Shown here piece after piece: positions 1 through 8,206 of a DNA stretch of 64,000 nt. The stretch comes from Desulfuromonadales bacterium (GTDB lineage Bacteria > Desulfobacterota > Desulfuromonadia > Desulfuromonadales > BM103): NCBI GenBank assembly GCA_030145195.1, contig JAQYVY010000015.1, positions 1 to 64,000 on the forward strand. The letters are read 5' to 3'. The position numbers were made by a program, and so were the translations under genes. Every line of letters starts with the position of its first letter. Position 1 is the stretch's first letter. Under the pieces are notes generated by a model. That model ran no database searches, was not told the origin of the DNA, and worked only from the letters and a program-made list of their open reading frames with translations.

Positions 1-542
1 GCATCGCCGATGGTATCAAAATCCGTATCAAGATTAGTCAGGCTGTAGTCACTGGGGCAAAAATCATCACAGTCGGTAAATCCATCAGAATCACTGTCTC
101 CACCGGGAAAAAAATCGCTGTCAGTGGGTGCACAATCATCGTTGGTGTCGGAAAAGTAAGAAAGGGTACCAAGCGAATCAGCAGCCGCTGTTTCGAGGTA
201 ATCACACGGGTATGAAATCGGCTGACCATTCCAAAGCGTCTCCAACGACGAACCTGAATCACCATAGCCGTCGTCATCGGCATCGGGGTAGCACATATAC
301 TGAGCAGGAGAAAAATCTTTCACAAAGCCAGCAGGGCAACTCTCTGGGACTGGGAACATAGGCAAAGGTGAAGCACAACCTGGTGGCGCATTAATATCAC
401 AGCACTCGGCACAATAGGTGACAGGATCGGTCGGGTCACAGAGGTAGCCCCACGACACTCCAGCAAAGCCCAACACCATCACCAGTGCGAGCAACAAATT
501 ATTCAGCAAACGAAAAACGGTCTTATGACGACGATCCGGCAT
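1..542 (-). CDS. Secreted Cys/Asp-rich protein, partial (3' end beyond window)
   Basis: The reading frame is open from an ATG at 540-542 down to base 1, so about 180 N-terminal residues are visible and the C-terminus lies outside the window. A strong Shine-Dalgarno (AGGGAGG) sits 6 nt before the ATG. Residues 1-33 form a signal peptide: basic start (MPDRRHK), hydrophobic core (LLLALVMVLGFAGVSWG). The mature part is rich in Cys (YCAECCDINAPPGC) and then in acidic stretches (DADDDGYGDSG, DTNDDCAPTDSDFFPGGDSDSDGFTDCDDFCP). These resemble thrombospondin type-3 / EF-like calcium-binding repeats, as found in bacterial surface and matrix proteins. I infer an exported, calcium-binding, disulphide-rich surface protein. 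It lies next to the EPS block but is separated from it by repeat DNA. Exact function unknown. Confidence 0.8.
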   Translation of the reverse strand, partial: MPDRRHKTVFRLLNNLLLALVMVLGFAGVSWGYLCDPTDPVTYCAECCDINAPPGCASPLPMFPVPESCPAGFVKDFSPAQYMCYPDADDDGYGDSGSSLETLWNGQPISYPCDYLETAAADSLGTLSYFSDTNDDCAPTDSDFFPGGDSDSDGFTDCDDFCPSDYSLTNLDTDFDTIGD

Positions 543-1147
543 GACAACCTCCCTGGGCGCATGAGCTGTAGGTAAATCACTGGGATATATTGTAGAGGAA
601 ATATTGTTGTTGAGACTCTTGTTGCGCAAGCTATATTCTGATTGCATTGACACTCTCTAGTTGTCTGAGGAATCTGACGACGGAACTCGCTAATTGGTGT
701 CACGGCAGCGGACACTCTAACTTGGCCTTCCCGATTCGAGGGTAACCCAATGGTTATTTATGCAAAAAAAAAGCCAAACATCGGGGATATAGGTCAACAT
801 GGCGACAACATTAGCTGTGGGCCGAATAAAAGCAATCAAAGGCTAGCGAATCGGCGGGCCTTTATGCGATTTGACTGATCGTTCGTAGCATGAATGGGCG
901 AAAAGTTGTTGATTCATGTGATATGAGGCTCGTTTTTAAACTAAGTGGGCTATTTATCGTTAAGATTAAATGGCACCAAGGCAAGGCAAACTTTTTGTTA
1001 GAAATTCATTAAAAAACTACCCGGCTCCGCACTCTTAACCCTTCAAGGGCCCTTAAAGCCCCGCTCACGCATTGCTTGCGCATAGCAGGTGACAAAAAAT
1101 GTCAGGATTAAACGCCCATTGACACTTAATTGTCCCGCTCGGGGTAT
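543..1147. other. Intergenic stretch with no supported gene
   Basis: No convincing reading frame, tRNA or riboswitch in this 600-base stretch. It holds the leader of the leftward Cys-rich gene and an imperfect palindrome TTAAGGGCCC..GGGTTAA near 1035-1057. The only sizeable frame (503-715, minus) overlaps the signal-peptide region of the neighbouring gene and has no ribosome site. Confidence 0.5.
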
Positions 1148-1264
1148 GAATTATCGGGACATAATAGCTTCCCCATTGTGTCCCAGGAATTCAACTTCCA
1201 TTTGAATTGCCTGGGGCATGAATTATCGGGACATAATAGCTTCCCCATTGTGTCCCAGGAATTC
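1148..1264. repeat. Two REP-like hairpins, 45 bp each
   Basis: Two near-identical 45-bp units, 1148-1192 and 1220-1264, each GAATTATCGGGACATAAT, a 9-nt AGCTTCCCC loop, then ATTGTGTCCCAGGAATTC. The arms are imperfect inverted repeats. A third copy is at 9105-9149 and a divergent one at 11247-11294. Small hairpins with a GGGACA(C/T)AAT core resemble the REP/BIME units mobilised by RAYT (IS200-type tyrosine) transposases; that family link is inferred and no such transposase is in the window. Confidence 0.75.
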
Positions 1265-1490
1265 ATCTTCCATTTGTGTCTTTAGTGAGCAAAGCGGACG
1301 GGCGTGATGATGGTTTTCAGGTCAAGGGCTTGCCTCTCGCAGAGACGCAGAGACGGCAGAGAGGTCAAAAGCAAAACCCGAAAAGCTTATGTTCTTTGGT
1401 AAAACCTTTAGATCCTGATTGGTTTCTCTGCAGTCTCTGCGTGCTCGAGTGAGTGTAACGAACGGGCGAGAGGATGGTTTTAAGATCAAA
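1265..1490. repeat. 164-bp repeat, about 1.2 copies (left flank of EPS block)
   Basis: The landmark ACGGGCG occurs at 1298 and again at 1462, exactly 164 bp apart. The intervening sequence (GGTCAAGGGCTTGCCTCTCG, CAGAGACGCAGAGACGGCAG, TAAAACCTTTAGATC) matches the tandem array at 8207-9087 in the same orientation. The right edge reaches base ~1489, so the stop codon of the PHP phosphatase gene (1486-1488) lies in the repeat. Confidence 0.85.
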
Positions 1491-2391
1491 GCCCCAAATC
1501 CATCTGTGGACTCACTGATTCCACAACTTTGGGAAGAGGAACCTCCCCTTTCCACTCAGATAATTTTTTCAGCAGAGGATTGGTCGAAAGTTTCTCTTTA
1601 TCCAAAACTTGTGAGCAGGATTGACTGTCGTGCAAATCACTGGCGAGGCAGGTAAAGATTCCGGTTTTTAGAAGGTTATAAGCGCGCATCTGGTTCGGTA
1701 CACCATAGTAGGCCGTATAAGAACCGAGGTTTGTCTGAAAAAGGCATTGTTCTGGCAAGCCAAAGCGAAAGCCATTTTTCTCGGAGGAATCATCGCTTGC
1801 AGAATTTCGTGAGAACGGCCACAACTTTTTCCAGAACCCTTGGGTTTGGGATGACCGGTCCGGTTCGACGAAACGGCCCTCATCCGCAGCCCTGGTTTTT
1901 CGACCCTCTTCTCGCTGCTTCTGTAACTCTGCATCCATCATCCGGGAACGTTGCAGCAGGATACTGCTTAAAAGCTCGTTACGCTCGGGATGAGCAATCA
2001 GTGGGGTATAGCCTTGCGCGATAATCAATTCAAGGCCTTCCTGAACGACATCAGCATTGGCTTGCTGAGGAGCTTCGCAGAGGATGATGCGGGTGTTACC
2101 GAGGGGGAGGAGGTCATCGGCGAAGGCCGCGAAGCATTCGTCGAGACAATATTCCATCCCTGGCCACAGGTTGAGTTGAATATCGGAATTATCGAGATCG
2201 GCCTGCAGCATCAAGGTCGCTTCACGAACAGCCTGAGCGCTATATTCGTAGTAGCCTTTGAGACAGTGAGGGGTACAACAGATGGTGTCGAAGCCAAACT
2301 CCATCAGGCGAGTCGCCATAATGATCGAATCGCTAATATCAATGGAGCCATCATCCAGGCCAGGAAGGATATGACAGTGCCAATCAATCAT
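1486..2391 (-). CDS. CpsB/YwqE-type PHP-domain protein-tyrosine phosphatase
   Basis: Manganese-dependent phosphatase that dephosphorylates the C-terminal tyrosine cluster of a BY-kinase such as the Wzc-like protein encoded just upstream. The start is placed at the ATG giving MIDWHCHILPGLDDGS, with AAAGG 6 nt ahead; a longer frame reaching 2448 has no ribosome site. PHP metal-site motifs are visible: HCH near residues 5-7, GMEYCLDE, LIAHPERN and SDLHDSQS near the C-terminus. At 301 aa it is longer than the usual ~255; the excess is a charged segment between LIAHPERN and the FRFG strand (LQKQREEGRKTRAADEG .. WKKLWPFSRNSASDDSS), a likely disordered or membrane-touching insertion. The last bases of the gene overlap the 164-bp repeat. 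Confidence 0.88.
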   Translation of the reverse strand: MIDWHCHILPGLDDGSIDISDSIIMATRLMEFGFDTICCTPHCLKGYYEYSAQAVREATLMLQADLDNSDIQLNLWPGMEYCLDECFAAFADDLLPLGNTRIILCEAPQQANADVVQEGLELIIAQGYTPLIAHPERNELLSSILLQRSRMMDAELQKQREEGRKTRAADEGRFVEPDRSSQTQGFWKKLWPFSRNSASDDSSEKNGFRFGLPEQCLFQTNLGSYTAYYGVPNQMRAYNLLKTGIFTCLASDLHDSQSCSQVLDKEKLSTNPLLKKLSEWKGEVPLPKVVESVSPQMDLGL

Positions 2392-2449
2392 TTCAACCTT
2401 TAAAGTAAGTCTTAAGATGGATCTTGGGTCACTAAATATAAGCGACAAA

Positions 2450-2545
2450 ACCCTCAGGCAAAAGATAACGCATACTTAAACCAATCTTTACCCTTTGCGT
2501 TCTTTCCCCACCCCATTGCGCCTTTGCGTTATTTTTTTGCCTCTA
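2450..2545. repeat. Dispersed GCGTTTCTTT/AACGC-family repeat between phosphatase and BY-kinase
   Basis: Contains AAACCCTCAGGCAAAAGATAACGC, also present near 22760 and 23050, followed by CTTTGCGTTCTTTCCCCACC and GCGCCTTTGCGTTATT, also present near 23205. It therefore belongs to the same mosaic repeat family that fills the other gaps. Confidence 0.7.
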
Positions 2546-2555
2546 GCTTGTATTA

Positions 2556-4913
2556 TCAAGAATTCAACCGTCCCCAGGCGCGTTTAATCGCCGCAACAAA
2601 AGCACCATCTTTCAGCTCCGCATCGTCTTCGCCGTAGTACCCTCGATAGTACTTGTCGCCGTAATAGTTGTAGGAGCCATAATACTTGAAGCCACGGCCC
2701 GATTTGTCATTGAAAATAATCCCGGTAATTTTGGCGTTAACCGCACGCAGGGTTTCAACCATCTGCAGGGCGGCCTTTTCGGGAACCCGACAGGGCTCTA
2801 ACACCACCAGGTTAATGTCGACCAAAGGCGCAATAATCTGCGCATCGGTGACGGGCAGAACGGGAGTGGCATCGATCAGCACGTAATCGTAACGTTGCCG
2901 GGCAATCTCCAGAAACTTCTTGAAACGATTGGAGTCGAGGATTTCCGACGGATTGGGTGGCACGGTACCAGCAGAGAGGAAGTCGAGATTAGTCCCTTTG
3001 ATATTGCGGTGCAATGCGTCCTGGTTATTGTCCAGCAAAAGATTGACCAATCCGGGCTCACTCTTCTGATCAAACATCTGATACAGCGAGGGCCGCCGCA
3101 AATCACAGCCAACCAGCAACACCTTGGCCCCGGTCTGGGCCATAACCACCGCCAGATTGCCAGAGACTGTTGACTTGCCTTCATTCGGCAGCGAGCTGGT
3201 GATCATAATTAGCTTATGCTTTTCTTTGCCGGTCGCAAAATTGAGATTGGTGCGCAAGGCACGAAACGCCTCCACCACCGGCGATTTTGGCGATAACGTT
3301 GTCACCAGGCGCTTGCCTGGCAGCTTGGCATCTTCATCGGCAAACGGAATCCGGGGGATGATGCCAAAGACATTGAGGTTAAGTTTCTCCCGGATATCTT
3401 CGGTTGTTTTGAGGGTTTGATCCATGTAATCCAGCAGGAATGCCATGCCGACACCGAGCATGATCCCGAGGATCAGACCGAGAGCGAGATTTTTGCGTTT
3501 GTTCGGAGCCACCGGGCGGCGTGGCGTCAGGGCCGGGTCGATCACCGAAGCGTCGCTGATGGTCGAAGCCTGGGCAATCTGCGCTTCCTGTTGCTTCTGT
3601 AAGAGGAAGGTGTAGAGCCCCGAGTTGACCTCGTTGACCCGCAGCCGCTTGGCAAGTTCGAGTTCCGCTTCCGGAATGTCTTCGAGCTGACCTTCGAAAC
3701 CAGAGATGGTTTGAGCGATATCCCGTTCGCGTAAGAGCAGTTCCTGCCTGACGCTCTTGTAGTTGGAGAGCATCGCCTCCTGCACCTGCTGAATCTGAGC
3801 CTGGATTTCAACCACCTGAGGATGGGCCCGGGTGTAATCAACCAGCAGACCATTCTTTTGTGCTTCCAATTCTGCCAGTTGATTGGCCGCTTCAGCAATT
3901 TGCGGGAAATCTTCAATCGTTGGTGGGCTAAAGGTCTGGTTCTGCTTGACGGCTTGACGAAGAGAACTGATAGCGAAATCGACCCGTTGCCGCTTGAGGT
4001 TCAATTCAGCCTGCTCCTGCTCTAAGGAGACCATCTTCTCAACCAGTGAACTGCCCTCCGGGCCGAGAGTGATTAAACCGGTTTGTACTTTATATTCCTG
4101 CAAGCGCTGTTCGGAAAAATCGAGCTTTGACCTGACTCCATCCAGTTGCTGGGAAATAAAATCGACCGCCTTGCCCGCTTCCTGGGTGCGAGAGGAGACA
4201 TTTTTGGAGAGGTAGCCATCAATCAACAGGTTGACGACATCACGGGCCTTATCCGGATCGGTGTCACGAAAGCTGACCCGAATGACATTGGTCATCTTGC
4301 CAACTTCGCCAACGCTGAGTTTATCCATAAAACTCTCGACCAGCTCATCGGTCGAAACCTGTTCAAATTCGAGGAATTGACCGGCTTGGCCGTTATCGAT
4401 ATCAACCAGAATCTGACCGCCGTTAAAATCACAGAGTTTATGATTGTGCGCCTCACAGAGCACCGTCCCGGATAGATCGCTCACCCGAAAAGTTTCTGGG
4501 CCGGTCAGTTCAATGAGCAAACCTGGTAGCTTGTTCTGGACCGAAAACTCGCGGACGGTAAAATCCAGACCTTTGCTGAACGCACCGATCTGCCAGTGCA
4601 GATTCAGTTGTTTGATGGCGGTTTCAGCGAGACTTCGAGAACGCAGCTTTTCTATTTCGGTCTCGACCGACCCATCGCCACCAACATCAATCCCTTCGAG
4701 CAAACCCTGCTGCTTTTTACCACCGACTTCCAGAGTGGCCGCAGCTTCATAGATCGGCTGCATCAACAGGGTCCGCAGTGAAACCACACAGAACACCACA
4801 AGCATAATAAACAAAACGATTTTCCAACGCCGAAACACGACGTTGAGGTAATCGATGAGGTGGACTTCTTTTTCAACCCCGACCAGCGGGTAAAATGTTT
4901 TTTGATCGTTCAT
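2556..4913 (-). CDS. wzc: Wzc-like chain-length determinant / BY tyrosine kinase
   Basis: Inner-membrane co-polymerase fused to a bacterial tyrosine kinase; controls assembly and export of exopolysaccharide with the Wza-type porin. An N-terminal Wzz domain with a TM segment at about residues 32-52 (IVLFIMLVVFCVVSL) precedes a long periplasmic coiled-coil/GNVR region. A second TM follows the proline motif (LTPRRPVAPNKRK, LALGLILGIMLGVGMAFLL). The kinase has Walker A (SSLPNEGKST, ~573-582), Walker A' (VLLVGCDLRRPS) and Walker B (YVLIDATPV, ~680). The C-terminus carries the autophosphorylated tyrosine cluster (KYYGSYNYYGDKYYRGYYG, ~741-761). At 785 aa it is a full-length proteobacterial fusion rather than a split CapA/CapB pair. 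The PHP phosphatase gene follows. Confidence 0.93.
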   Translation of the reverse strand: MNDQKTFYPLVGVEKEVHLIDYLNVVFRRWKIVLFIMLVVFCVVSLRTLLMQPIYEAAATLEVGGKKQQGLLEGIDVGGDGSVETEIEKLRSRSLAETAIKQLNLHWQIGAFSKGLDFTVREFSVQNKLPGLLIELTGPETFRVSDLSGTVLCEAHNHKLCDFNGGQILVDIDNGQAGQFLEFEQVSTDELVESFMDKLSVGEVGKMTNVIRVSFRDTDPDKARDVVNLLIDGYLSKNVSSRTQEAGKAVDFISQQLDGVRSKLDFSEQRLQEYKVQTGLITLGPEGSSLVEKMVSLEQEQAELNLKRQRVDFAISSLRQAVKQNQTFSPPTIEDFPQIAEAANQLAELEAQKNGLLVDYTRAHPQVVEIQAQIQQVQEAMLSNYKSVRQELLLRERDIAQTISGFEGQLEDIPEAELELAKRLRVNEVNSGLYTFLLQKQQEAQIAQASTISDASVIDPALTPRRPVAPNKRKNLALGLILGIMLGVGMAFLLDYMDQTLKTTEDIREKLNLNVFGIIPRIPFADEDAKLPGKRLVTTLSPKSPVVEAFRALRTNLNFATGKEKHKLIMITSSLPNEGKSTVSGNLAVVMAQTGAKVLLVGCDLRRPSLYQMFDQKSEPGLVNLLLDNNQDALHRNIKGTNLDFLSAGTVPPNPSEILDSNRFKKFLEIARQRYDYVLIDATPVLPVTDAQIIAPLVDINLVVLEPCRVPEKAALQMVETLRAVNAKITGIIFNDKSGRGFKYYGSYNYYGDKYYRGYYGEDDAELKDGAFVAAIKRAWGRLNS

Positions 4914-5422
4914 ATGTTCTCAATTACGAATCGCTATCACAGCGATGAATCAGTATTAGAAAGTACAATAAAATCTTAAGACAAAAGAATAACGCAAAGT
5001 CGCAATGAAACCCAAAACAAGTTGCAAAGGGTAAAGCTTTTTTGGGGTTAAAATCTTAAAAATACATTTAAACGCAAAGGCGCAAAGACGCTGAGAAAGC
5101 TTTAAACAAAAAGGTTAAACCATTCTTTTCACTTTGCGTTAAAAGCTTTTAGCCTTTGGCTTGATCAGCGTTCATCAGCTTTGATCTGCGGCCAATTGCT
5201 TTTTGGGTTAAAACCTTAAAAACACATTTAAACGCAAAGTCGCAGAGTCGCTGAGAAAGCTTTAAACAAAAAGGTTAAACCATTCTTTTCACTTTGCGTT
5301 AAAAGCTTTTAGCCTTTGGCTTGATCAGCGTTCAAATGATTTTCTTTTCTTTGCGTCTTTGCGTCTTTGCGTTAAATATTTTAGCTTTAATTTAGTTTTC
5401 TGACCCCTAAAACTCTACCTTA
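4914..5422. repeat. 509-bp gap filled with dispersed repeats, including a 160-bp direct duplication
   Basis: A block from 5045 to about 5172 is repeated at 5205-5332 with exactly 160-bp spacing and few differences (landmarks GGGTTAAAA at 5045/5205 and TTTAAACAAA at 5101/5261). Each copy contains AAACGCAAAGGCGCAAAGAC, AGGTTAAACCATTC, TTTGCGTTAAAAGCTTTTAG and CTTGATCAGCGTTC. The segment ends in TTTGCGTCTTTGCGTC arrays at 5350-5375. No gene is visible. Confidence 0.85.
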
Positions 5423-6493
5423 TCAGTCATTACTATCCAACAGGTACTTCATCTGCACAAAGGGCTGCAAGGTCGCGCCAATCGCCTGCAACGACGGTAA
5501 CAGCTCCTGAAGTTCTTCATTCCAACCGCCCATCCTGGTCTTCGGCACATAGACGATATCACCATCCATCAACGGCATCGGCAGGGCATAACCGTTGGCC
5601 ATCATGCCGAGATCAACGACCAGCAACTGGCCGCGGGTCGGGGTCAAAGAACGAATGATCCGAATATGTTCGTCGTCGTAGGGTTTGTCACCCAGACCGG
5701 CAGAGCTGAGAGCCTGAACCAGGTTGAGGCGACCATTATCCATGTTCACCGCCCCCGGCTTTTTCACCTGACCGAAAACAAACACCTGCTGGTCTTCGTT
5801 GCCTGGGACATAGATGGCATCACCGGAACGCAGCTGCACATTTTGTTTGGCGTCATTGTAATTCAGCAGTTGATAGATATCGACCGGCAAAACCCGTTCC
5901 GCACGGACCAGGCGAGCACCGCGCAGGTTAGCGCGATCATCTAAGCCACTGCCAAGCGCCAGACCATGCAACAGCGAAGTAGGACGATCCAGGTAGTACA
6001 GACCCGGTTGGTTAAATTTACCGAGAAGGTAGATCGGCTGCGACTTAAACTCAAGAATTTCGACCGAGACAACCGGTTTCTTGATGTAACTGAGAAAGAC
6101 TTCGATCAGCTTGATCTGAATTTCCTCGACGGTCATGCCAGCGACTTCAATGCCGCCGACCAATGGCAAGAGAATTTTGCCGCTGGTGTAGACACGAAAG
6201 CTGCCCAGAGTGTCACCCTGATCGTCTCGACGATATCGATCATCCCGGTTATTGCTTTCGACCAGGCCCGGCACCGAGATTGACAACACATCACCTGCGC
6301 CGACGCGATATTCGGTGACGATCTCATCAGGAGCACGTGCCGCGACTGAGACATCCTCCATTTCAACGATGGCTGCTGTTTCATCGTTGATATCCACCAC
6401 TGTTCCCGGAGCATACATTTCGTAGCGAGAGCAGCCGCCCATAAAAAAAGCCAAGCCAACCACGACCATAAGAAAGAGAGCACTTCGCTTCAT
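5423..6493 (-). CDS. wza: Wza-like polysaccharide export lipoprotein
   Basis: Outer-membrane exopolysaccharide export channel. Start chosen at the ATG giving MKRSALFLMVVVGLAFFMGGC because AAGGA lies 9 nt before it; an upstream ATG exists but would bury the signal peptide. The lipobox FMGGC sets Cys21 as the acylated residue. The mature protein has a Poly_export domain (YRVGAGDVLSISVPGL .. GSFRVYTSGKILLPLVGGIE), then SLBB-type beta-grasp repeats (PIYLLGKFNQPGLYYLD and QVFVFGQVKKPGAVNMDNG). 356 aa, close to the usual Wza length. It is the first gene after a good promoter at 6714-6743 and is followed by wzc and the phosphatase, all leftward. Confidence 0.92.
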   Translation of the reverse strand: MKRSALFLMVVVGLAFFMGGCSRYEMYAPGTVVDINDETAAIVEMEDVSVAARAPDEIVTEYRVGAGDVLSISVPGLVESNNRDDRYRRDDQGDTLGSFRVYTSGKILLPLVGGIEVAGMTVEEIQIKLIEVFLSYIKKPVVSVEILEFKSQPIYLLGKFNQPGLYYLDRPTSLLHGLALGSGLDDRANLRGARLVRAERVLPVDIYQLLNYNDAKQNVQLRSGDAIYVPGNEDQQVFVFGQVKKPGAVNMDNGRLNLVQALSSAGLGDKPYDDEHIRIIRSLTPTRGQLLVVDLGMMANGYALPMPLMDGDIVYVPKTRMGGWNEELQELLPSLQAIGATLQPFVQMKYLLDSND

Positions 6494-6713
6494 CGACACC
6501 ATCCTTATCAACTCCATAGCCCTTGCCACTCTGTACCTAAACACTGGTCAAAACAGCACTGACACGCCCTGACAACAACCCGTATTTCACAACAACTAGC
6601 GTCACGCAAATCACCCGAGCCACCCATAAAAGCAGCACAAAATACTTAGCCCAGGCAGCATCTTAAACGTATAGATGGTATTAACTCATGATTCTAGTAG
6701 CTTAGTTTACGTT

Positions 6714-6743
6714 GTTATACTAAATTAAACATAATTATGTCAA
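6714..6743 (-). promoter_or_regulatory. Sigma-70-type promoter of the wza-wzc-phosphatase genes
   Basis: On the minus strand TTGACA (6738-6743) and TATAAC (6714-6719) are separated by 18 bp. Predicted start near 6707 leaves a leader of about 210 nt before the wza ATG. Confidence 0.65.
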
Positions 6744-6807
6744 ATTAAAATGAATGTCGACAAAAGATGGCTAATTGCCGGGTAGTCCCACCCTCCAGAC
6801 GCTGAGC

Positions 6808-8124
6808 TTACAACGCCCAATAAACCATCCCGGCGGCCTCAATGGCGCAACGATCCAATTGCGCTTTGACATCAATCACAACCCCACGGCCAGAATCACT
6901 GGCGCAAAGACGAGCAAAATCATCCGGGGTAAGAGCTTTGAACGCGGCATGCGGGACCGCGTAGACGATGGCGTCATAGGGTGCACCCGCATGACAATCA
7001 ATCAACTCCAGGCCATATTCGGTGCGGGCTTCCTCGGCCTTGGCCATGGGATCGTGGACCTGTGGAACAACCCCGTAACTGCTCAGTTCTTCAATAATAT
7101 CAATAATTCTGGTATTACGGATGTCAGGGACATCCTCCTTAAAGGTCAACCCCAGGATTAGCACTCGACTGCCCTTGATCGGCTTGTCGGCTTCAATCAT
7201 CAACTTGACCGTTTTTTCGGCAATGTATTTGCCCATGCCATCGTTGATGCGACGCCCGGAGAGAATAACCTGGGGATGATAGCCGATACTTTCGGCCTTG
7301 TAGGTCAGGTAATAGGGGTCGATGCCAATGCAGTGCCCGCCGACCAGGCCCGGCGTAAACCGGAGGAAGTTCCATTTGGTTCCCGCAGCTTCGAGCACCT
7401 CGCTGGTCGGGATATTCATCTTGTCAAAAATCAAGGCCAGTTCGTTCATCAAAGCGATATTGAGATCACGCTGTGTGTTCTCGATCACCTTGGCCGCTTC
7501 AGCCACCTTGATACTGGACGCACGATAAACTCCAGCGGTAACAACCATTTCGTAGACGGCGGCAACGACCTCAAGGGTCGGTTGATCCTGACCGCTGACA
7601 ACCTTGGTGATTTTGTCAACGGTGTGGACTTTATCGCCCGGGTTGATCCGCTCAGGGGAATAGCCGACCGTGAAATCAACCCCGCACTTCAGACCTGACT
7701 GGGCTTCGAGGATTGGAACACAGAACTCCTCGGTGACACCAGGGTAAACGGTCGATTCATAGACGACAACACTGCCGGGAGAAAGGTTGCGACCGATGGT
7801 TTCAGAAGAAGCCCGTAGCGGGTAAAGATCAGGCTTCTTGTTGTCGGTCAAGGGGGTAGGCACTGTGACAATAATGAACGAAGCCTCTTTGAGGCGTTTC
7901 GCATCGGTGGTGTAATCGATACGAGTCGCCGCCAGATCGGCCTCATTCAATTCTCCGGTGCTATCGTAGCCACGCCTCAGTTCCGCGATTTTGCTTTCAC
8001 TGATATCGAAACCAATGACCGGCACTTGCCGTCCAAACGCAGCAGCCAAGGGCAAACCAACATAACCGAGTCCAACCACCGCGATCATCGACCGCCCCTG
8101 TTTGATATCTTCTATCGACAACAT
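6808..8124 (-). CDS. UDP-N-acetyl-hexosamine 6-dehydrogenase (nucleotide sugar dehydrogenase, TviB/WbpA type)
   Basis: Cytosolic NAD-dependent four-electron oxidation of a UDP-HexNAc (or UDP-Glc) to the uronic acid, a precursor for surface polysaccharide. Rossmann motif MIAVVGLGYVGLPLAAAFG lies near the N-terminus, the catalytic Cys in GLVGGHCIGIDPYYL, and C-terminal LGLTFKEDVPDIRNTRI. The NWNFLRFTPGLVGGHCIG context and 438-aa length favour the UDP-HexNAc subgroup over classical UDP-glucose dehydrogenase; the exact substrate cannot be decided from sequence alone. AAGGA lies 7 nt before the ATG. It sits just upstream of wza with its own intergenic region, and no glycosyltransferase adjoins it. 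Confidence 0.88.
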   Translation of the reverse strand: MLSIEDIKQGRSMIAVVGLGYVGLPLAAAFGRQVPVIGFDISESKIAELRRGYDSTGELNEADLAATRIDYTTDAKRLKEASFIIVTVPTPLTDNKKPDLYPLRASSETIGRNLSPGSVVVYESTVYPGVTEEFCVPILEAQSGLKCGVDFTVGYSPERINPGDKVHTVDKITKVVSGQDQPTLEVVAAVYEMVVTAGVYRASSIKVAEAAKVIENTQRDLNIALMNELALIFDKMNIPTSEVLEAAGTKWNFLRFTPGLVGGHCIGIDPYYLTYKAESIGYHPQVILSGRRINDGMGKYIAEKTVKLMIEADKPIKGSRVLILGLTFKEDVPDIRNTRIIDIIEELSSYGVVPQVHDPMAKAEEARTEYGLELIDCHAGAPYDAIVYAVPHAAFKALTPDDFARLCASDSGRGVVIDVKAQLDRCAIEAAGMVYWAL

Positions 8125-8206
8125 TCGAGATCCTTATGATAGTAAAAAAATCTTTCTTAGCGACATGATAAATCTTTTAACTATTACCAGAAAATGCCAA
8201 TAAATG

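Noticed and set aside
503-715. 70-aa minus frame overlapping the Cys-rich gene start
   Set aside because: Out of frame with the signal-peptide gene that has a strong ribosome site; no family features.
543-1147. GEMM-like riboswitch in the leader of the Cys-rich gene
   Set aside because: GAGCCGGGTAG near 1015-1027 (minus) resembles a GEMM 3' core, but the CAAACC/GNRA/AAAGCC parts are missing.
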